Assembly: GCF_016097555.1 (NCBI RefSeq)
Contig: NC_054706.1
Coordinates: forward strand, 51,319,663 to 51,383,662
Direction of reading: 5' to 3'
DNA length: 64,000 nucleotides
Origin: Gigantopelta aegis
Lineage: Eukaryota; Mollusca; Gastropoda; Neomphalida; Peltospiridae
Shown one piece after another: positions 32,686 through 45,843 of this stretch. The notes below the pieces were generated by a model. The model ran no database searches. It saw only the letters and a list, made by a program, of their open reading frames with translations, and was not told where the DNA came from. Both the position numbers and the translations under genes were made by a program. How positions within the stretch are numbered: position 1 is the stretch's first letter; every line of letters starts with the position of its first letter.

Positions 32686-33104
32686 ATTAGACCAAATCAA
32701 TTCCTATTGCCGATAATGTTAACGTTTACTAATAAAACTGATATAAGCAGCGTTTCAACACACCCAGGAAGTACAGCAATAGAAAGTGTGGCACCTCACA
32801 TCTAATTTAGCTGCAAGAAAATGGGGGGTCACGTATCATTTAAGAGATTTAATTTATGTTTTTAATAGCAACCGTCATTTTTGCTGAAAATTGCAGTTCC
32901 ATTTTTGGGGGTACCCCGCATTAGTTTCAACCTCTGGTATATACTGCATAACAACTGTATGATAAATAAAAGTGTATTTATTTATTGTCAATGGATAATA
33001 GTATTTGCACAAATAATCAATGTCACATATTACTACCAATCACACCCACAGCTGCTTTTACTCCGTAAATATTGACACGGTACTCTCTTCTTTGGTACTA
33101 TGCA

Positions 33105-33305
33105 ACCTTAAGGACCACACAGATATTGAGGGAGAACACCCGCTGTCGCCACTTCATGGGCTACTCTTTTCAAATAGCAGCAAGGGATCTTTTGTATGCA
33201 CCATCCCATAGACAGGATAAGACATACCACGGCCTTTGATGTACCAGTTGTGGTGCACTGGCTGGAGCGAGAAATAGCCCAATGGGCCCACTAACGAGGG
33301 CCGGC
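33105..33305 (-). mobile_element. SINE-E core fragment
   Basis: aaggaccacacagatattga, ccgctgtcgccacttcatgg, gcaccatcccatagacagga, ttgtggtgcactggctggag, aatgggcccac. Both head and tail ends are missing. Confidence 0.75.
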
Positions 33306-33717
33306 GCTTTTATAAATGCGTAAAAACTTCCTCAAACTGTCACGTCTGTTATGAAACCAATTAATTAAATGAGCCAGTCTACATAATAATTTATAACCAA
33401 CTCAAATGCTAACGATGCAGACTATCCTGTATTATACAGCCTACTGTTGGTAAGAAACCACTTTAATACTGATTTGCTATTGCTGGCTTGATTCAAAGGT
33501 TACTGGTTTTGATATATAGCATAACAAGGGCGTTTATCGCCTAAATGAACTGGGTGGGGGAGGGGGGGGGTAGTAACTGAGAGTCTTCTCCATCTACACA
33601 AAAAAGGTACTAAACAAAAATTTCCCCCGCATATTTCTGAGGGTGGGGATAACGCCCCCCCCCCCCCCCTCGCTTGGTACGGTACTACATAACTACAAGG
33701 AAACACAAAGACGGAAG

Positions 33718-34000
33718 GAAGAAAATGGTTTATTTAATGACGCACTCAACACATTTTATTTACGGTTATATGGCGTCGGACATTATGATGGTTAAGGACC
33801 ACACAGATACTGAGGGAGGAAACCCACTGTCACCACTCCATGGGCTACTCTTTTCGATTAACAGCAGGCATATTTTATATGCACCACAGGATAACACATA
33901 CCAGTCGTGCTGCCCTGGCTGGAGTGAGAAATAATCCACTGACGGGGATTGATCCCAAACCGACCGCGCATCAAGCGCTTTACCACTGGGCTACGTCTCA
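33718..34000 (-). mobile_element. SINE-E copy, full length
   Basis: Tail aatggtttatttaatgacgc at the left; core; tRNA-like head at the right. On the minus strand: gacgtagcccagtggtaaag (box A) and gggatcaatcccc (box B). The core is somewhat shortened. Confidence 0.8.
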
Positions 34001-34104
34001 TAAAGGCTAATAAGCAACATTAAATAAATGTGTAGTACTATATGCACGAAGGAAAACATTTGTATATTTAGCATTTATTTTACTTTATTTTAACGATTTT
34101 TCAG

Positions 34105-34170
34105 AGGAAGATGAAAAAGAAGAAAACTCCTCCCAGAATGAGGCCCGCCCTCGATTTAAGAAAGGAAAAG
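34105..34170 (+). CDS. Candidate 66-nt coding exon
   Basis: Acceptor tttttcag, donor aaaag|gttaga. In the better frame it reads EDEKEENSSQNEARPRFKKG, acidic then basic; another frame is also open. The exon keeps phase 1 on both sides in the first frame. GC and codon use stand out from the flanks. Gene membership is unknown. Confidence 0.38.
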
Positions 34171-34524
34171 GTTAGATTTCACAGAAAGAATGAATTTTTA
34201 AATTCTTATTTTAGAGTGTAATATATTGACTACGATAATTATGAATAAGAATAGTTTATATGCGTATTTTGTTTGTTCTTGTTGCTTTTTTAAAAATTAT
34301 AAATACATAATTATATATAAGTACGCAGTGATTGATTAATAAAAGATAATTGAATACCAAATTTAGTGTACTGTATTTGTGCACAGTTCTTTACGCTGTG
34401 TTTTTATTTAATACTTGATTTTTTTTTTATATTGATGTAAACCATCAATTTATTTTGCATTTACCATAGTTTGTCACCTAATAACCGATGTATTTTTGGT
34501 GCTGAGGTGTTGTTAAACATCTAT

Positions 34525-34803
34525 TCTATTTTATTTCATTTCAACTTATTTTCTTGTTTATATCCTATTACGGTTTAAGCACGATGTCCTGGACACACAC
34601 ATACCTCAGCTATCTGGGCTGTCTGTCCAGGACAGTGGGTTAGTTGTTAGTTGTTAGTGGTTAGTGAGAAAGAAGAGGGTGTAGTAGTCTTACACCTACC
34701 CATTAAGTCGTTAAAACTCGCTCTGGGTGAGAGCCGGTACCGGGCTACGAACCTTGTACCTACCTATGTCGTATGGCCTAACCACGACATCACCGAAGCC
34801 GGT
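34525..34803 (-). mobile_element. SINE-B copy
   Basis: Tail tttatttcatttcaacttat, body caggacagtgggttagttgt, 'gagaaagaagagggtgtagt', head 'cgacatcaccgaagccggt'. Slightly diverged. Confidence 0.75.
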
Positions 34804-35476
34804 TGTGTTCTATTATATTCGTTGGTCAGAGACTAGGTAGAGCCTAGTTTGACAGGAAGGTGCAAACCAGCAAAATGACAGATCTGTAAGTTCTATACAC
34901 AGATTGTTCCCCTCTCCACTAGAGATTGTGTCTCCAGATATCGTTCCTACGGGCCTGCAGCCCCCCCCCCCCCCCCCCCTGTTGACTGTGCCGATCTTGG
35001 AAACAAGCTAAGCTTTAGTCACTGATTCTAGTTTCTGAGGCACGTCCTTTTTTTATTTCGGGGGGGGGGGGGGTCTTCATTTATTATTATTTTTATTTTT
35101 TTTTTTATTATTATTATTATTATTTTATTTTTTTTGAGGAGGGGCGGGGGCATAAAATGCTTTTGGAACCCCCGCTCTAGTCTCATCTCCGTTAGATATA
35201 ATTTATTTTACAATTCGTTGTAAACTCGCTCTCTCAATGTGCTCAGATACGTTACTGACAATTTTCAGATTTTCGTGTATGGAACCCAAAGCACCACTTA
35301 ATGACATGATAGTCACACATTTCATTTTGTACTGAAAATCTCCTGTTACATATACTGACAAATGACACCTCATTAAATCCAGTGTCGGGTTTTATTTTGT
35401 AATTTACGAGTTTTGTTTTATTTAAGCACATTTACCAAATTGCTGAACTTTCTTGGCTAAGTATATATATGGCACA

Positions 35477-35629
<153 letters not shown>

Positions 35630-36779
35630 AGAACAGTAAAAGTAAAACAAAGGCTACATTAAATAAAAATGGTGAAAGAAAAACACGCCCTAAATAACAC
35701 TTTGGATTTCTCATTGTTTATACATTAACGTCTGATTTGCGACCCAAATATCCAACAAAGAAAATAAATACGTTTTGGGGACTGCAACTTGGCCAAGTAT
35801 AGATTTTTACATGCCACAGAAATGCCTAATTCGCGAAATAAACGTCTGCCTCAGTAAACACCGAAGTTTGGGTGGTCGCTGAATATTTAATTAGATTTTT
35901 ACGTATTTAAAAATGTTTATTCAAAAAGTCACTATTCACTAAATATTTTTGTTATTTATCACGATAAAGGATTGTTTAATAAAAACTCTCTGACCATCAT
36001 ATTACGACGGAATAATAACATAAATTTAAGCGTATTACAATTACTAATATCTACATTTACTCAAAGATATACATAACTAAATATTACAAGTAAGCTGGGT
36101 GTACAAATATTTGATTTAGGGGAATACGGTTTCCATTCATGAATTGCCAGATATAGGTGTGCCGTTATTTTTGTGAGTGTCACGTGACATTATTTCGAGC
36201 CCCACGTGCAGGTAAATGATGAATGTAAACCCTGGCAGGATCCGTCTCAACTCGGCCGGATGTTGAATGTTTAAATCATTTTAAACCTTATTCTTTTTAA
36301 TAATGTTGTGTTGATTGCATGAAATGTATTACAGGCAATTTTTATTTTAGATAGACGGTTTTAATTTAGTATTAAATGATTATGTATATTTTTAATCAAT
36401 GTATAACATGTTTTTACTCATACAACCAAAGTGATCATAGAATTGATCGCTACCCGGTATGTTTGCGGTACTAGGTAGTACCGCGTGCATGCCCGGCTTT
36501 TGTATATTAATGGCTTGTCTGGGCCATGTAGCTGACACATTGGTACATATGTACTACGGATGACGGATGAAGGAAGGCCTTGGGGACACCGTTCCAAAAA
36601 GAACAACCAACATACGTTTCACTCCACTACTCGAGCTCGGCGGCTGTATTCAATAACTAGATGGATCATCTCCCATGATCCCAACTCCCCACTACCTTGT
36701 GGGTTAATACTTACTACTCATGAAGTCTACTTATAGTTACAGGAACTAAAACACACCTAGGTGTGTATCCTAGAGCCCT

Positions 36780-37060
36780 AAAAAGCTCAATATAGCAATA
36801 CCCCTCACCACTGGCCGGAATGGCCTCCCGTGACTCGGGGGGGGGGGGGACGGGTATGCCGGAAGTAGGGCGGTAGGGCGTTGGCGATTGGGTGTTAGGG
36901 ATAGGCTAGGTTTGTCCGGTCTCCCCTGCCCGCCCTCCACTGGCCGCGGGGATCCGGCCCGGTTCGGTGGTGTATATATTCCACCCGGGTGTTGGACCGC
37001 GAACCAGGATTGTGCGCAATGCCCACCCCGATCGTTAACCTTTTTCCTCCAGGGCTTAAA
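36780..37060. other. GC-rich island of unknown nature
   Basis: About 280 bp much richer in GC than its surroundings (ggccgcggggatccggcccg, G-run at 36838-36849). It ends near a pyrimidine tract tttttcctccag at 37039-37050 that resembles a splice acceptor. Short ORFs exist on both strands but none is protein-like. It could be a CpG-rich promoter for the 37420 exon or part of an old retroelement. Confidence 0.3.
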
Positions 37061-37419
37061 AAAATATCAATAAATATTGGGAATTTCGGAAGCCCAGTCA
37101 AAATTGGTGTCAATTAAATACATTACATAATGGACAATACCATTCACTTATCAATTTTGGCCGACACACACAAAATAATGGTTAAAATCCCTAAATTTAG
37201 TATAAGATCCAAAATTGGCCCCTTTTTTTATAACCCCTCTGCCCCTGGTTAAACCACTGGCCCTGCCAGAGGTGGAACCAGGGGGAGACATGCCTGAACC
37301 CTAGTGGACATAGGCATGCCAAAACTAGTGTCAAGTCAAGTCAGGGTTTGCCTGGAGGTTTCTGCAAATAGATTCTAGCGGGATGGCAACAAGACGTCTC
37401 GAGTTTGCAGCGCGTGAAC

Positions 37420-37492
37420 ATGGCGGATTATACGTGGTACTGCACGAGAAGAAAATGGTCCTTTAGCTTTCTAGATACGTCCCTAACAGACG
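37420..37492 (+). CDS. Candidate first coding exon
   Basis: ATG in strong context (aacATGGCGG) opens 24 codons plus one base (MADYTWYCTRRKWSFSFLDT, then SLTD) and stops at a consensus donor cg|gtgagt. It ends in phase 1. The 51901 exon starts in phase 1, so direct joining is possible in principle; 49545, which starts in phase 0, would then have to be skipped or belong elsewhere. No transcript support. Confidence 0.45.
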
Positions 37493-38111
37493 GTGAGTAA
37501 TGATATATAAAATAACGTTAAACGTCAGTGACAAGGGATTTTGTCGAGAAAACGTCATGCGTCATATCGCGGTTATTTAGCTGGGTAATTAATTACGTTA
37601 TCAGCAGCTGTTCAATCCAATGTTTTTCTTTGTTCCTATTTTCCCAATGTTTTTGTTTCTATCGATTTAAGTCGGTCGGGTTAACGTGTCGAGCTCCAGA
37701 TTCCATGGCATAGTGGATATGATATGTGATAATGATAGGTACTGAGTTCGTGTCCCACCAAAAGCAATCGTAGGATTTCCAAAACACGTCAGCAACTGGG
37801 TGGGGATGCGTAGCTGTTAATTAGCCCATGACTAGGCTGACGTATGGGTGGTAATGCATAATCTTAAGAGTTTGGAGCATAGCCCCCCCCCCCCCCCCCA
37901 CCCCTCCACCACATCAAAGATGTTATGCCATGGCAAAGAGGATAGTATACAGTTTTAAACTGGAGTGAGTTCATGCTTAGGTTTAATGGGGACAAGTAAA
38001 TCTACATAACTTAGGTTCACCTATTTCACAGCTGGAATGCTATATAGTATGTCTACTGAGAGTATGACCCTTTGTGAATTTGAATTTGGTTCTTTGGCAA
38101 ATAGCTTAAAT

Positions 38112-38511
38112 TTAAAGGGACATTTCTGAGTTTGCTGCAATTTTTAAGATGTTATTGACTACACAGACGTTTTAACGATTGTAATTAAATATCAAACATA
38201 TTTTTTTGCATAAAATATTAGTGACTGTATATTAAACATGTTTTTGATCGTTCTAATATTTGTACTAGGTTAAATTTCATTTTATTTCCTAAAATATGTT
38301 TTTTCATACCTACAAAATTATTTGAAGATAAAATCCAGTTTGGGCTTCTTACAAATATTAAGACGACCAGAAACACATTGAATATACAGACACTGATATT
38401 CTAAACAAAAACATATATTTAATATGGAAGTAACTTCCAAGTTTAATCATAGAAATATTTCATTAGTTGGAAACATCTTACAATGCAGCAAACTCAGGAA
38501 TGTCCCTTTAA
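38112..38511. mobile_element. 400-bp TTAA-flanked MITE
   Basis: Left end TTAAAGGGACATTTCTGAGT, right end ACTCAGGAATGTCCCTTTAA: inverted repeats of about 28 bp continuing through tttgctgca. TTAA at both edges. It ends exactly where the next TTAA element (38508-39741) begins. Confidence 0.75.
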
Positions 38512-39741
38512 AGGAAGGGACAATTAAGGCATTTGGCCTGGTGTGCATTTTCAACGATATATAATGCACATCATTGCTTAATATCAACAAGTATAATCGT
38601 ATAGTTAATTAATAAAACGGTTAAATGTGACAGCTATTATATATAATGGGCGCAGCCATTTTGGACCATCTCAGTGAGTACGCCCTCTGGCGAGCTGGTG
38701 GTTACGTAATACTTAACGCGTAACGTCAGGAATGAGCCTTAGAACTAGAGAAACACAATCTACCTGGTTTTTGCGGGATGATAAATAGTCATACATTGCA
38801 ATGTTCTGTAATATAAATATACATCCCAATAAGCCAGCAATAAGTATATCCAGCACGATATATACTAGTATTATTTTTCAATACCAAATAAAATACCATT
38901 GTCAAAGTGGCTACACAACAAGTCGAAATAATTAACAATGTTTTGTCCATGCATTAACCTACGTACTGAAATGATACACGAAGTGTTTTCTTAGTTAATT
39001 GGTCTATGCTGTTAGTTGCTTCTACCTGTGATTCCTGATTGGCAGGTGTGTATTTGATTGGTAACCAGACGAGCCAATTAATTAACACTGTTTAGACACA
39101 AAAATACATACCGGTATTGTGGAATATTACCTGTCGCCCCATAAAATGGTAATGCACATGGTTTATTACTGTAAATAGTTCTGTAAAACTATTGATTAAG
39201 TTGACCTTTCCATCTAAAAAACCAGAACTGACCAATTACGTAGTCCCAAAGAAAAGAAAATTATCACTTGGGTATCGTGGGTTGTCGTTTTTGCTCCAAC
39301 GTAACATATCAATAGGCCTAATAGTGTACATTTTTCCTTTGGATTATTTAACAGAGAAAAATACTGTAACCCCATTTTGTTCCGTTAATGCAACTTGAAA
39401 TATATTTAGTTAAATAGTTTATTATATTATTACATCATTGATGCTGTTTTACAAGTCAGGTTGATCAAAGAGAAGCGCCTTGTCGAAAATTACTGCTTTT
39501 GTTTACACTGTGCATACAGGAGATAGTCAGGAGCTGATGTCACTTTGCCCCAAGCTATCCCACTGGACGTCACAAAAACGAAACAAAATGGCTGCCCCCA
39601 GTTAGCAGGAATAATCATGTTTTTTTTATTAACTCTAAAATTATGCGTTTTTCATTTGCTAAAGAGACAGTATGTGTTGGTGGTCCGGGTATGCATCTTT
39701 CCAACACATAAGGCTCTTGTTTGAGTTGACCCCACCTTTAA
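38508..39741. mobile_element. 1.2-kb non-autonomous TTAA element, copy 1
   Basis: Near-identical to 45844-47053 over its whole length. Ends: TTAAAGGAAGGGACAATTAA and, inverted, TTAAAGGTGGGGTCAACTCA. No coding sequence. Part of it (about 38990-39530) matches 58240-58825 inside the THAP-bearing element, so it is probably mobilised by that family. Confidence 0.78.
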
Positions 39742-39837
39742 AGGGGCAATCTGAGTGTCAAAGTTGCATAATGATCCAAAAATGTCATTTTTGTTATGAA
39801 GGGTTAACTATTAATTATTGTTACACTAGTACCTTGA

Positions 39838-40035
39838 AACACATGTCCACAAGGAAGTACATCCCAAATAATTTCATTTACTAATGTTAAAGGGAAAACT
39901 GCTACTGCAACAAAGACCTGCATGAACTGTGGGGAACATAATCATGACACTGGATCATGTAGGTTTGGGCGAAAATTAAAATGTCATCATTGTGGTTTGT
40001 TTGGACATAAAGGAAAATTTTGTCGACACTTCTGA
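39838..40035 (+). pseudogene. LINE ORF1 C-terminus: two CCHC zinc knuckles
   Basis: CMNCGEHNHDTGSC and CHHCGLFGHKGKFC both fit C-x2-C-x4-H-x4-C, the nucleic-acid-binding knuckle of LINE ORF1/Gag-like proteins. The frame ends at TGA 40033-40035. Without that codon it would continue directly into the endonuclease/RT frame. The N-terminal part of ORF1 is not recognisable. Confidence 0.75.
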
Positions 40036-43000
40036 AGATTTGGCAAGGAAGAACAAGCCAAAAACATAACTGTCACAAACAGATGTAATACCACAGTGAA
40101 CTGTTCTTACTATAATCTGTTTAGATGTGCATGTATTGCTAATGCAAACCATGTTTTGGGGCCTGTTTCAGGTCAGAGGGATAAAATATCATCGGACTCA
40201 ACAAGTGACTTAAATTTGATTAGTGCGAAGTGTGTGGTGGGAAGATTAGTTAGCGCATCCAGTGTGGTTAATGAAGACAGTGCTCTTCATTTATCATTAA
40301 AAAACAGATTCGACACACTGAGTTCTCTGTGTCAAGAATGTGATAATTGTATCTGTATTTGTAATTCCCCTGATTTGCCAGTAACACTGGAAGAAAACAG
40401 CTGTTGTCCTTTAACTTCAATTAATGCCAGTTGTGTAATTAAGAGATTAGTAGAGGTGACTACCAGATTACATACCTCGCCCCTTTCCTTCATTTATACT
40501 ATTAGTGATCCTGCTGATACAATCTGTGACACTTCACACCCTGGGTGTTTAGTAACTTCCTCTGTGGACTGTGTAAATAACACTCTCTGTGAAAGGGATC
40601 AAACCCTTCCTCAGTCTCACCATGACTTTAGTGTCAGTCACAGATTAGCATGTGTGTGTATATATTTATTGTTACTTATCTCTTGTACATATGTTCTTTG
40701 TAATGAAACCCCCAATGTTCTATCCAATGATCCTATCAATGTATTCAATTTTACCTCCAAAGGTCTAAAAATATGCTCTCATAATGTAAATAGATTACAA
40801 CACAAGTTAGATGAAGTAAGGTTTAACCTTCTTCATACTACAAATCCCCCAGATATTCTTGGATGTTGTGAAACATTTTTCACAAGTGACATTTTAAATG
40901 ACCACATTTCAATACCTGGGTATACATTGATAAGAAAAGATAGGACCAGTGACTTAGGTGGGGGCTGGGCAATATATTTAAATGATGTTTTAACTTTTGA
41001 AAGAAAAACTGAATTTGAAGTAATTAATATTGAAACATTATGGCTTGAGATCAAACCTACTTATAAAAAATCTTTTTTACTCTGTTTTAGCTACAGACCT
41101 CCAAAATCTCCCATTGCCTGGATTGATAAGCTTGAAGAGGAAATTAAGTTAGCAATGCATTATAATTCTGATATAATCCTCACTGGTGATTTTAACATTG
41201 ATCTCCTGTTAGCAAATAACACACCTCAAAAATGGCTAAACATGTTAGAAATATACAATTTACAACAGATAATTACTGACCCAACACGGATAACACAAAA
41301 TTCTAAAACTCTGATTGATCACATATATGTAACCATCGTAGCAAAGTACAGGAATCTCATGTTGTTCAATACTCAATTAGCGACCATTATCCTGTTTGCT
41401 TTACAAGAAATGGCAAATTTCATACAAAACAAAATGCACACAATACTATTACCTACAGAAATTGTAAACATTTAAATGAGGAGGAGTTTGTTAATGATTT
41501 ACTAGATGCCCCATTTTATTCTGTGGAATTTGAGGAGGATCTAGATACTTGCTTAAAATTATGGTACAAAATTTTCAACAATGTATTAGACAAGCATGCC
41601 CCTTTAGTTACAAAACGAGTCAAGAGGAAAGAGCAGCCAGGTTGGTATTCCTGTGAAATAACACAAGCCAGACAGTTATGAGACAGATATCACAAGCTAT
41701 GTATGTGGGATGAATATAAGGTGTGGAGGAACAAAACTAAACAAATTACAGACAAAGCCAAACAAAACTACTATTCTGCTGTGGTGAATGACTCTAGGGA
41801 TCCAAAATCATTATGGAAATGTATCCATGAGCTAAATCCTCCACATGTATCAAGTCCAGCAGAGCTGAAATCTGACAATGGAACAACACTTAAGGATAAG
41901 ACCGACATAGCAAACAAATTTAATGACTTCTTTACTTCTTGTATTGAAAATTTGAGAACTAATTCTGGATATGATATGCCAAATCTCGAGAAAGTGGAAC
42001 GTTTTGTAAAAGAGAGACTCCCAAATGAGGAAAAGTTTAAGATAGCTCCTGTACAAATAAATTATCTTTATAATGAGCTTAAGAACTTAAATGTCAATAA
42101 ATCATCTGGAGATGACAACTTAGGTCCACGAATACTTAAGTTAGGTGCCTTGGCAATTGCTTCTTCGTTAACATTTATTTTTAACAAAAATAATAGACAG
42201 TGGTATTTATCCACAATGTTTTAAAAATGCTAAAGTTACTCCAATTTTCAAGACTGGTGACAAAACTGAAGCTACAAATTATAGGCCAATATCTGTATTG
42301 CCAACACTGTCCAAATTAATAGAAAAACATATCTCCATGCAATTTTATGATTACTTAACAAAATTTAACCTTTTACACTCATCTCAATCAGGTTTTAGAC
42401 CAAAACACTCATGCCAAACAGCACTTATTGATATAACTGATAAATGGTTACATGAAATGAATGAAGGAAATCTAAATGGAGTCATATTTCTTGATTTCAA
42501 AAAAGCTTTTGATGTTGTGGACCATTCAATTCTGATTCAAAAGTTAAACATTTATGGCTGCAAAGGGAATTCTCTTAACTTGTTCCAATCTTATTTAACT
42601 AACAGGACACAGCAAGTCACTATAGGAATGGCAACATCAGAACCTAAATCCATTATTTATGGTGTTCCACAGGGTTCCATACTAGGACCTCTTCTCTTTA
42701 TACTGTACATAAATGATCTTCCACTATACATTGAACATTGTACCACAAGTATGTATGCAGATGATTCAACAATGTTCATGTCAGGGAAAACTTACTCAAA
42801 TTCAAGATAAACTACAGCAAGATCTGAATAGTGTAGAAAAATGGTGTTCCTATAATAAAATGTTCATAAACACAAAAAAGACCAAATATATGACTATAGG
42901 AACAAGACAAAAAATTACAATCCAAAATGATATTTCTCTTATAATAAATTCAGAACGTCTGCAACACACTGAATGCGAAAAACGTTTAGGAATTAAAGTT

Positions 43001-43582
43001 GATAATAATTTAAAATGGACAAATCAGGTTAAACATGTGTGTTCCCTGATCTCTAAACGTCTGTATCTGTTATCAAAAATCATTAGGTATTTAAATTTAG
43101 ATGCAAGAAAACTTTTCTACAATGGGTATATTTTACCACTCATCGATTACTGCTGTGTAATTTGGGGAAACTGTAATCAGGATGGATTAGAACGTTTACT
43201 AAAACTGCAAAAGAGAGCTGCAAGGATGATATTAGATGTAGATCCTATTACTCCATCTGCCCCACTATTTAAACAGTTAAAATGGATGACAATGGAAACA
43301 CGAATCCACTATCACAAATGTTTACAAATTTATAAATGTCTATACAATGAAGCCCCAAACTATCTTTCAAACTTATTAATATATGTTGGAGAAAACAATC
43401 CCTACAACCTTCGAAATGTAGAGGATAGAAATCTATTAATTCCAAAACCTAAAATGTCTTTATTTAAACATGCTTTCAGTTACTCTGGACCAGTACTTTG
43501 GAATAAATTGCCTAAAGCTATCCGATCATCGCCAAATACTGCTGTTTTTAAATATAGACTCAAGAAATATTTTCTAAAATAA
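40036..43582 (+). pseudogene. LINE ORF2: APE endonuclease and reverse transcriptase, frameshifted
   Basis: After a ~230-residue linker the endonuclease has SHNVNRLQ, CCETFF, GGGWAIYL, GDFNIDLL and, after a frameshift near 41333, SDHYPV. An in-frame TGA lies at 41679-41681. The RT starts around NVNKSSGDDNL, shifts frame near 42188, and shows NYRPISVLP, LDFKKAFD, GVPQGSILGPLLF and the catalytic YADD (42754-42765). A third frameshift near 42790 leads to the C-terminal region (LGIKVDNNLKW, QKRAARMIL, FSYSGPVLWNKLP), stop at 43582. This is the jockey/CR1 group domain order. Three frameshifts and a stop make this copy inactive unless they are assembly errors. Confidence 0.85.
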
Positions 43583-43761
43583 TATCATTTGTACATATGT
43601 TTATTGCCATATATGTATTTTCTATTTGTTCATAAATGTATGCATTGTAATTCTGTATTGTTTGTACCTGAGGGCCTCAGGGAAGATTAGCTTTTGCTAA
43701 CTGTGTTACCCTCACTAAATAAAGAATTTATTATTATTATTATTATTATTATTCATTCATT

Positions 43762-44118
43762 TTAAACACTAAGGCATATTTTTTACTATGAAAGCCATTT
43801 TTGATAACTGAAATCATGCTTTACTAAGATTTTATGGTTTAGATTATCAATTTCTACACATTCAAAATGTTTTTGGTCATCCTGTTGTTTTTAACATCAC
43901 AAAAAGCATTTCTCATATTTTTAAAAACGCACGTGCATCCAAGAAGTAACAGTTATGGAGTCGGGTTTTAGTCTATTTTTAGAGGGTATTTCACCATTTC
44001 AAAGTCACAGACTCATGTTTCACTCAATTGTAACTTTATCCAAATGTGTTACAGGTTTGTAGATGAACTAAACTCAGTGTTAATTTTCACGGGTTGAAAC
44101 TAGGGTCTGTCCCTTTAA
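43762..44118 (-). mobile_element. TTAA-type MITE, truncated at the LINE boundary
   Basis: Minus-strand relative of 15980-16347: 'ccctttaa' terminus at 44115-44118 with 'actagggtctgtccctttaa', 'caaatgtgttacaggtttgt', 'catgtttcactcaattgtaa'. The other end stops at aaacactaaggcat next to the LINE tail. Confidence 0.7.
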
Positions 44119-44484
44119 GAGCCTGTAGACTACTATGTTGCAGTTGTTTGCAGTGTGCTGGAGTGTCATTAAACCATTCATTCGTTAGTTCATTCATTCG
44201 TTCATTCATTCATTTAAAAGAATTTAAAGAGACTGTCAAATGTTGTGTGTACAGCAATGGTAGGATCATTCTGACTAACAGAGCTATTTTGGCAGCTAAT
44301 ATTACATTTAAATTTTTTTTTCTCAATGAAGTATACTAGTGTCTGGGTATCCAATGTGTTTGCGAGCATGTACTGTTGTTTGCAGCAGTCATTGTTTGTT
44401 TTACCTTGAAATATGTATTTTTTGTTTTATGTATGAAATCATTGTAAGTAATGTTAAATCTTGTTTGAGATATTATAAACATTT

Positions 44485-45210
44485 CTTACACACCCATTGA
44501 TGAGAACACCATTTGTTATTTTTGGTAACACATAGGTGTTTACACATGTATGTGTGTTAACAATTTCAAGACATACAACTGACTGGCTACTCCTAGGTGA
44601 TGTCCAGGTCACCAATGCCATACATCCAATATAAAAGCAGCACAGTGGAAATAGATTACACTCTGACGTATAGTTAACCTAACAATCATGTGTCTGTGAT
44701 GCGTAAGATAGCTACAAGTGAAATGGCTGTAATTTGCTTAAAACCAGGTCACCAATGCTATACATCCAATAAAAAAGCAGCACGATGGAAATAGATTACA
44801 CTGTGATGTATATTTAACCTGACAATCATGTGTCTGTGATGCGTAAGATAGCTACAAGTGAAATGGCTGTAATTTGCTTAAAACCAGGTCACCAATGCCA
44901 TACATCCAATAAAAAAGCAGCACGATGGAAATAGATTACACTGTGATGTATATTTAACCTGACAATCATGTATCTGTGATGCGTAAGATAGCTACAAGTG
45001 AAATGGCTATAATTTGCTTAAAACCTGGTTTTTAAGAATATGTAAGAAATAGAATAATATATTCATGTCCATAAGATACCATTTATTTCACAACTCGTTT
45101 AAAAATGTATCAAACTCACTTTAGCTCATTAGATACATTTTGAAACAAGTCGTTGTGAGATAAACGGTATCTAACGGCCATTCATGTATTACTCTCTATT
45201 AGTATGACAA
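44485..45210 (+). repeat. Interspersed repeat with three tandem ~140-bp units
   Basis: Related to 9835-10350. Units starting ccaggtcaccaatgc at about 44604, 44744 and 44884 share 'catccaat', 'gatggaaatagattacactg' and 'gtgatgcgtaagatagctac'. The end carries an inverted pair 'aagataccatttatttcaca' / 'gtgagataaacggtatct' (45075-45170). Confidence 0.75.
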
Positions 45211-45660
45211 CATGTTTTATACAGATACTGTTATTCTAAACAGCAAAATAGCTTTGATATGTAATTACAAAATTACAGTCATCAAAAAGTCTCTGTTAGT
45301 CGTACACATAATAATAACAATGGCAGTAAATCCAGTACCCTGACAGTCCGTTTAAAAATCAGTTCTGTTTTGTTTTCTGTGTGGTGTAAAATACATTTCC
45401 AGACAATGGCTTGTGTCCTGTGTGTTATTAATGTTACATGTTCTCTGTTGGCTTTGGAAAAATCAATTGTTTTATCGATCAGTTATTCACGAGCAGATCT
45501 CATGGACATCACATTCAAGAGCATTGGCAGTTTCCTATAGTTCCGTTCCCCTGGGTCTGGGTGAATCTAGTACATGTAGGCCCAACTGAAGCAAGAGGGG
45601 TGAGGGGTCTTGGTCCCCAATTTTTCTTAAATAAACTAATTTGAATGGCTAAGAAGGAAT

Positions 45661-45765
45661 GAAGGAAATGTTTTATTTAACGACACACTCAACACATTTT
45701 ATTTACAGTTATATGGTGTCAGACATATGGTTAAGGACCACACAGATATTGAGAGAGGGTCTAGG
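45661..45765 (-). mobile_element. SINE-A/E tail fragment inside a short duplication
   Basis: aggaaatgttttatttaacg to cagatattgagagagg. It is flanked by 'ggtctgggtgaatctagtac' and 'ggtctaggttcatctagtac', i.e. the host sequence 45548-45625 is repeated at 45757-45830. Confidence 0.65.
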
Positions 45766-45843
45766 TTCATCTAGTACATGTACGCCCATTTGAAGCAAGA
45801 GGGGTGAGGGTCTTGGTCCCCAGTTTTACTCAGATAAATTTAT

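Larger units (their letters stand above)
39742..43760 (+). mobile_element. Jockey/CR1-like LINE retrotransposon, degenerate
   Basis: In order: CCHC zinc knuckles (39919-40023), APE-type endonuclease (from 40770), reverse transcriptase (41850-42800) and a conserved C-terminal region to 43582. The 3' region has a perfect inverted word cctgaggg/cctcaggg, aataaa and a (TTA)n tail (43732-43753). The 5' end abuts a TTAA element and may be truncated. The 3' end lies against a MITE. Confidence 0.85.

Noticed and set aside
36895..37113. 72-codon minus-strand ORF in the GC-rich island
   Set aside because: GC-rich DNA lengthens ORFs by chance; no motif, and the plus strand shows an equally long ORF.
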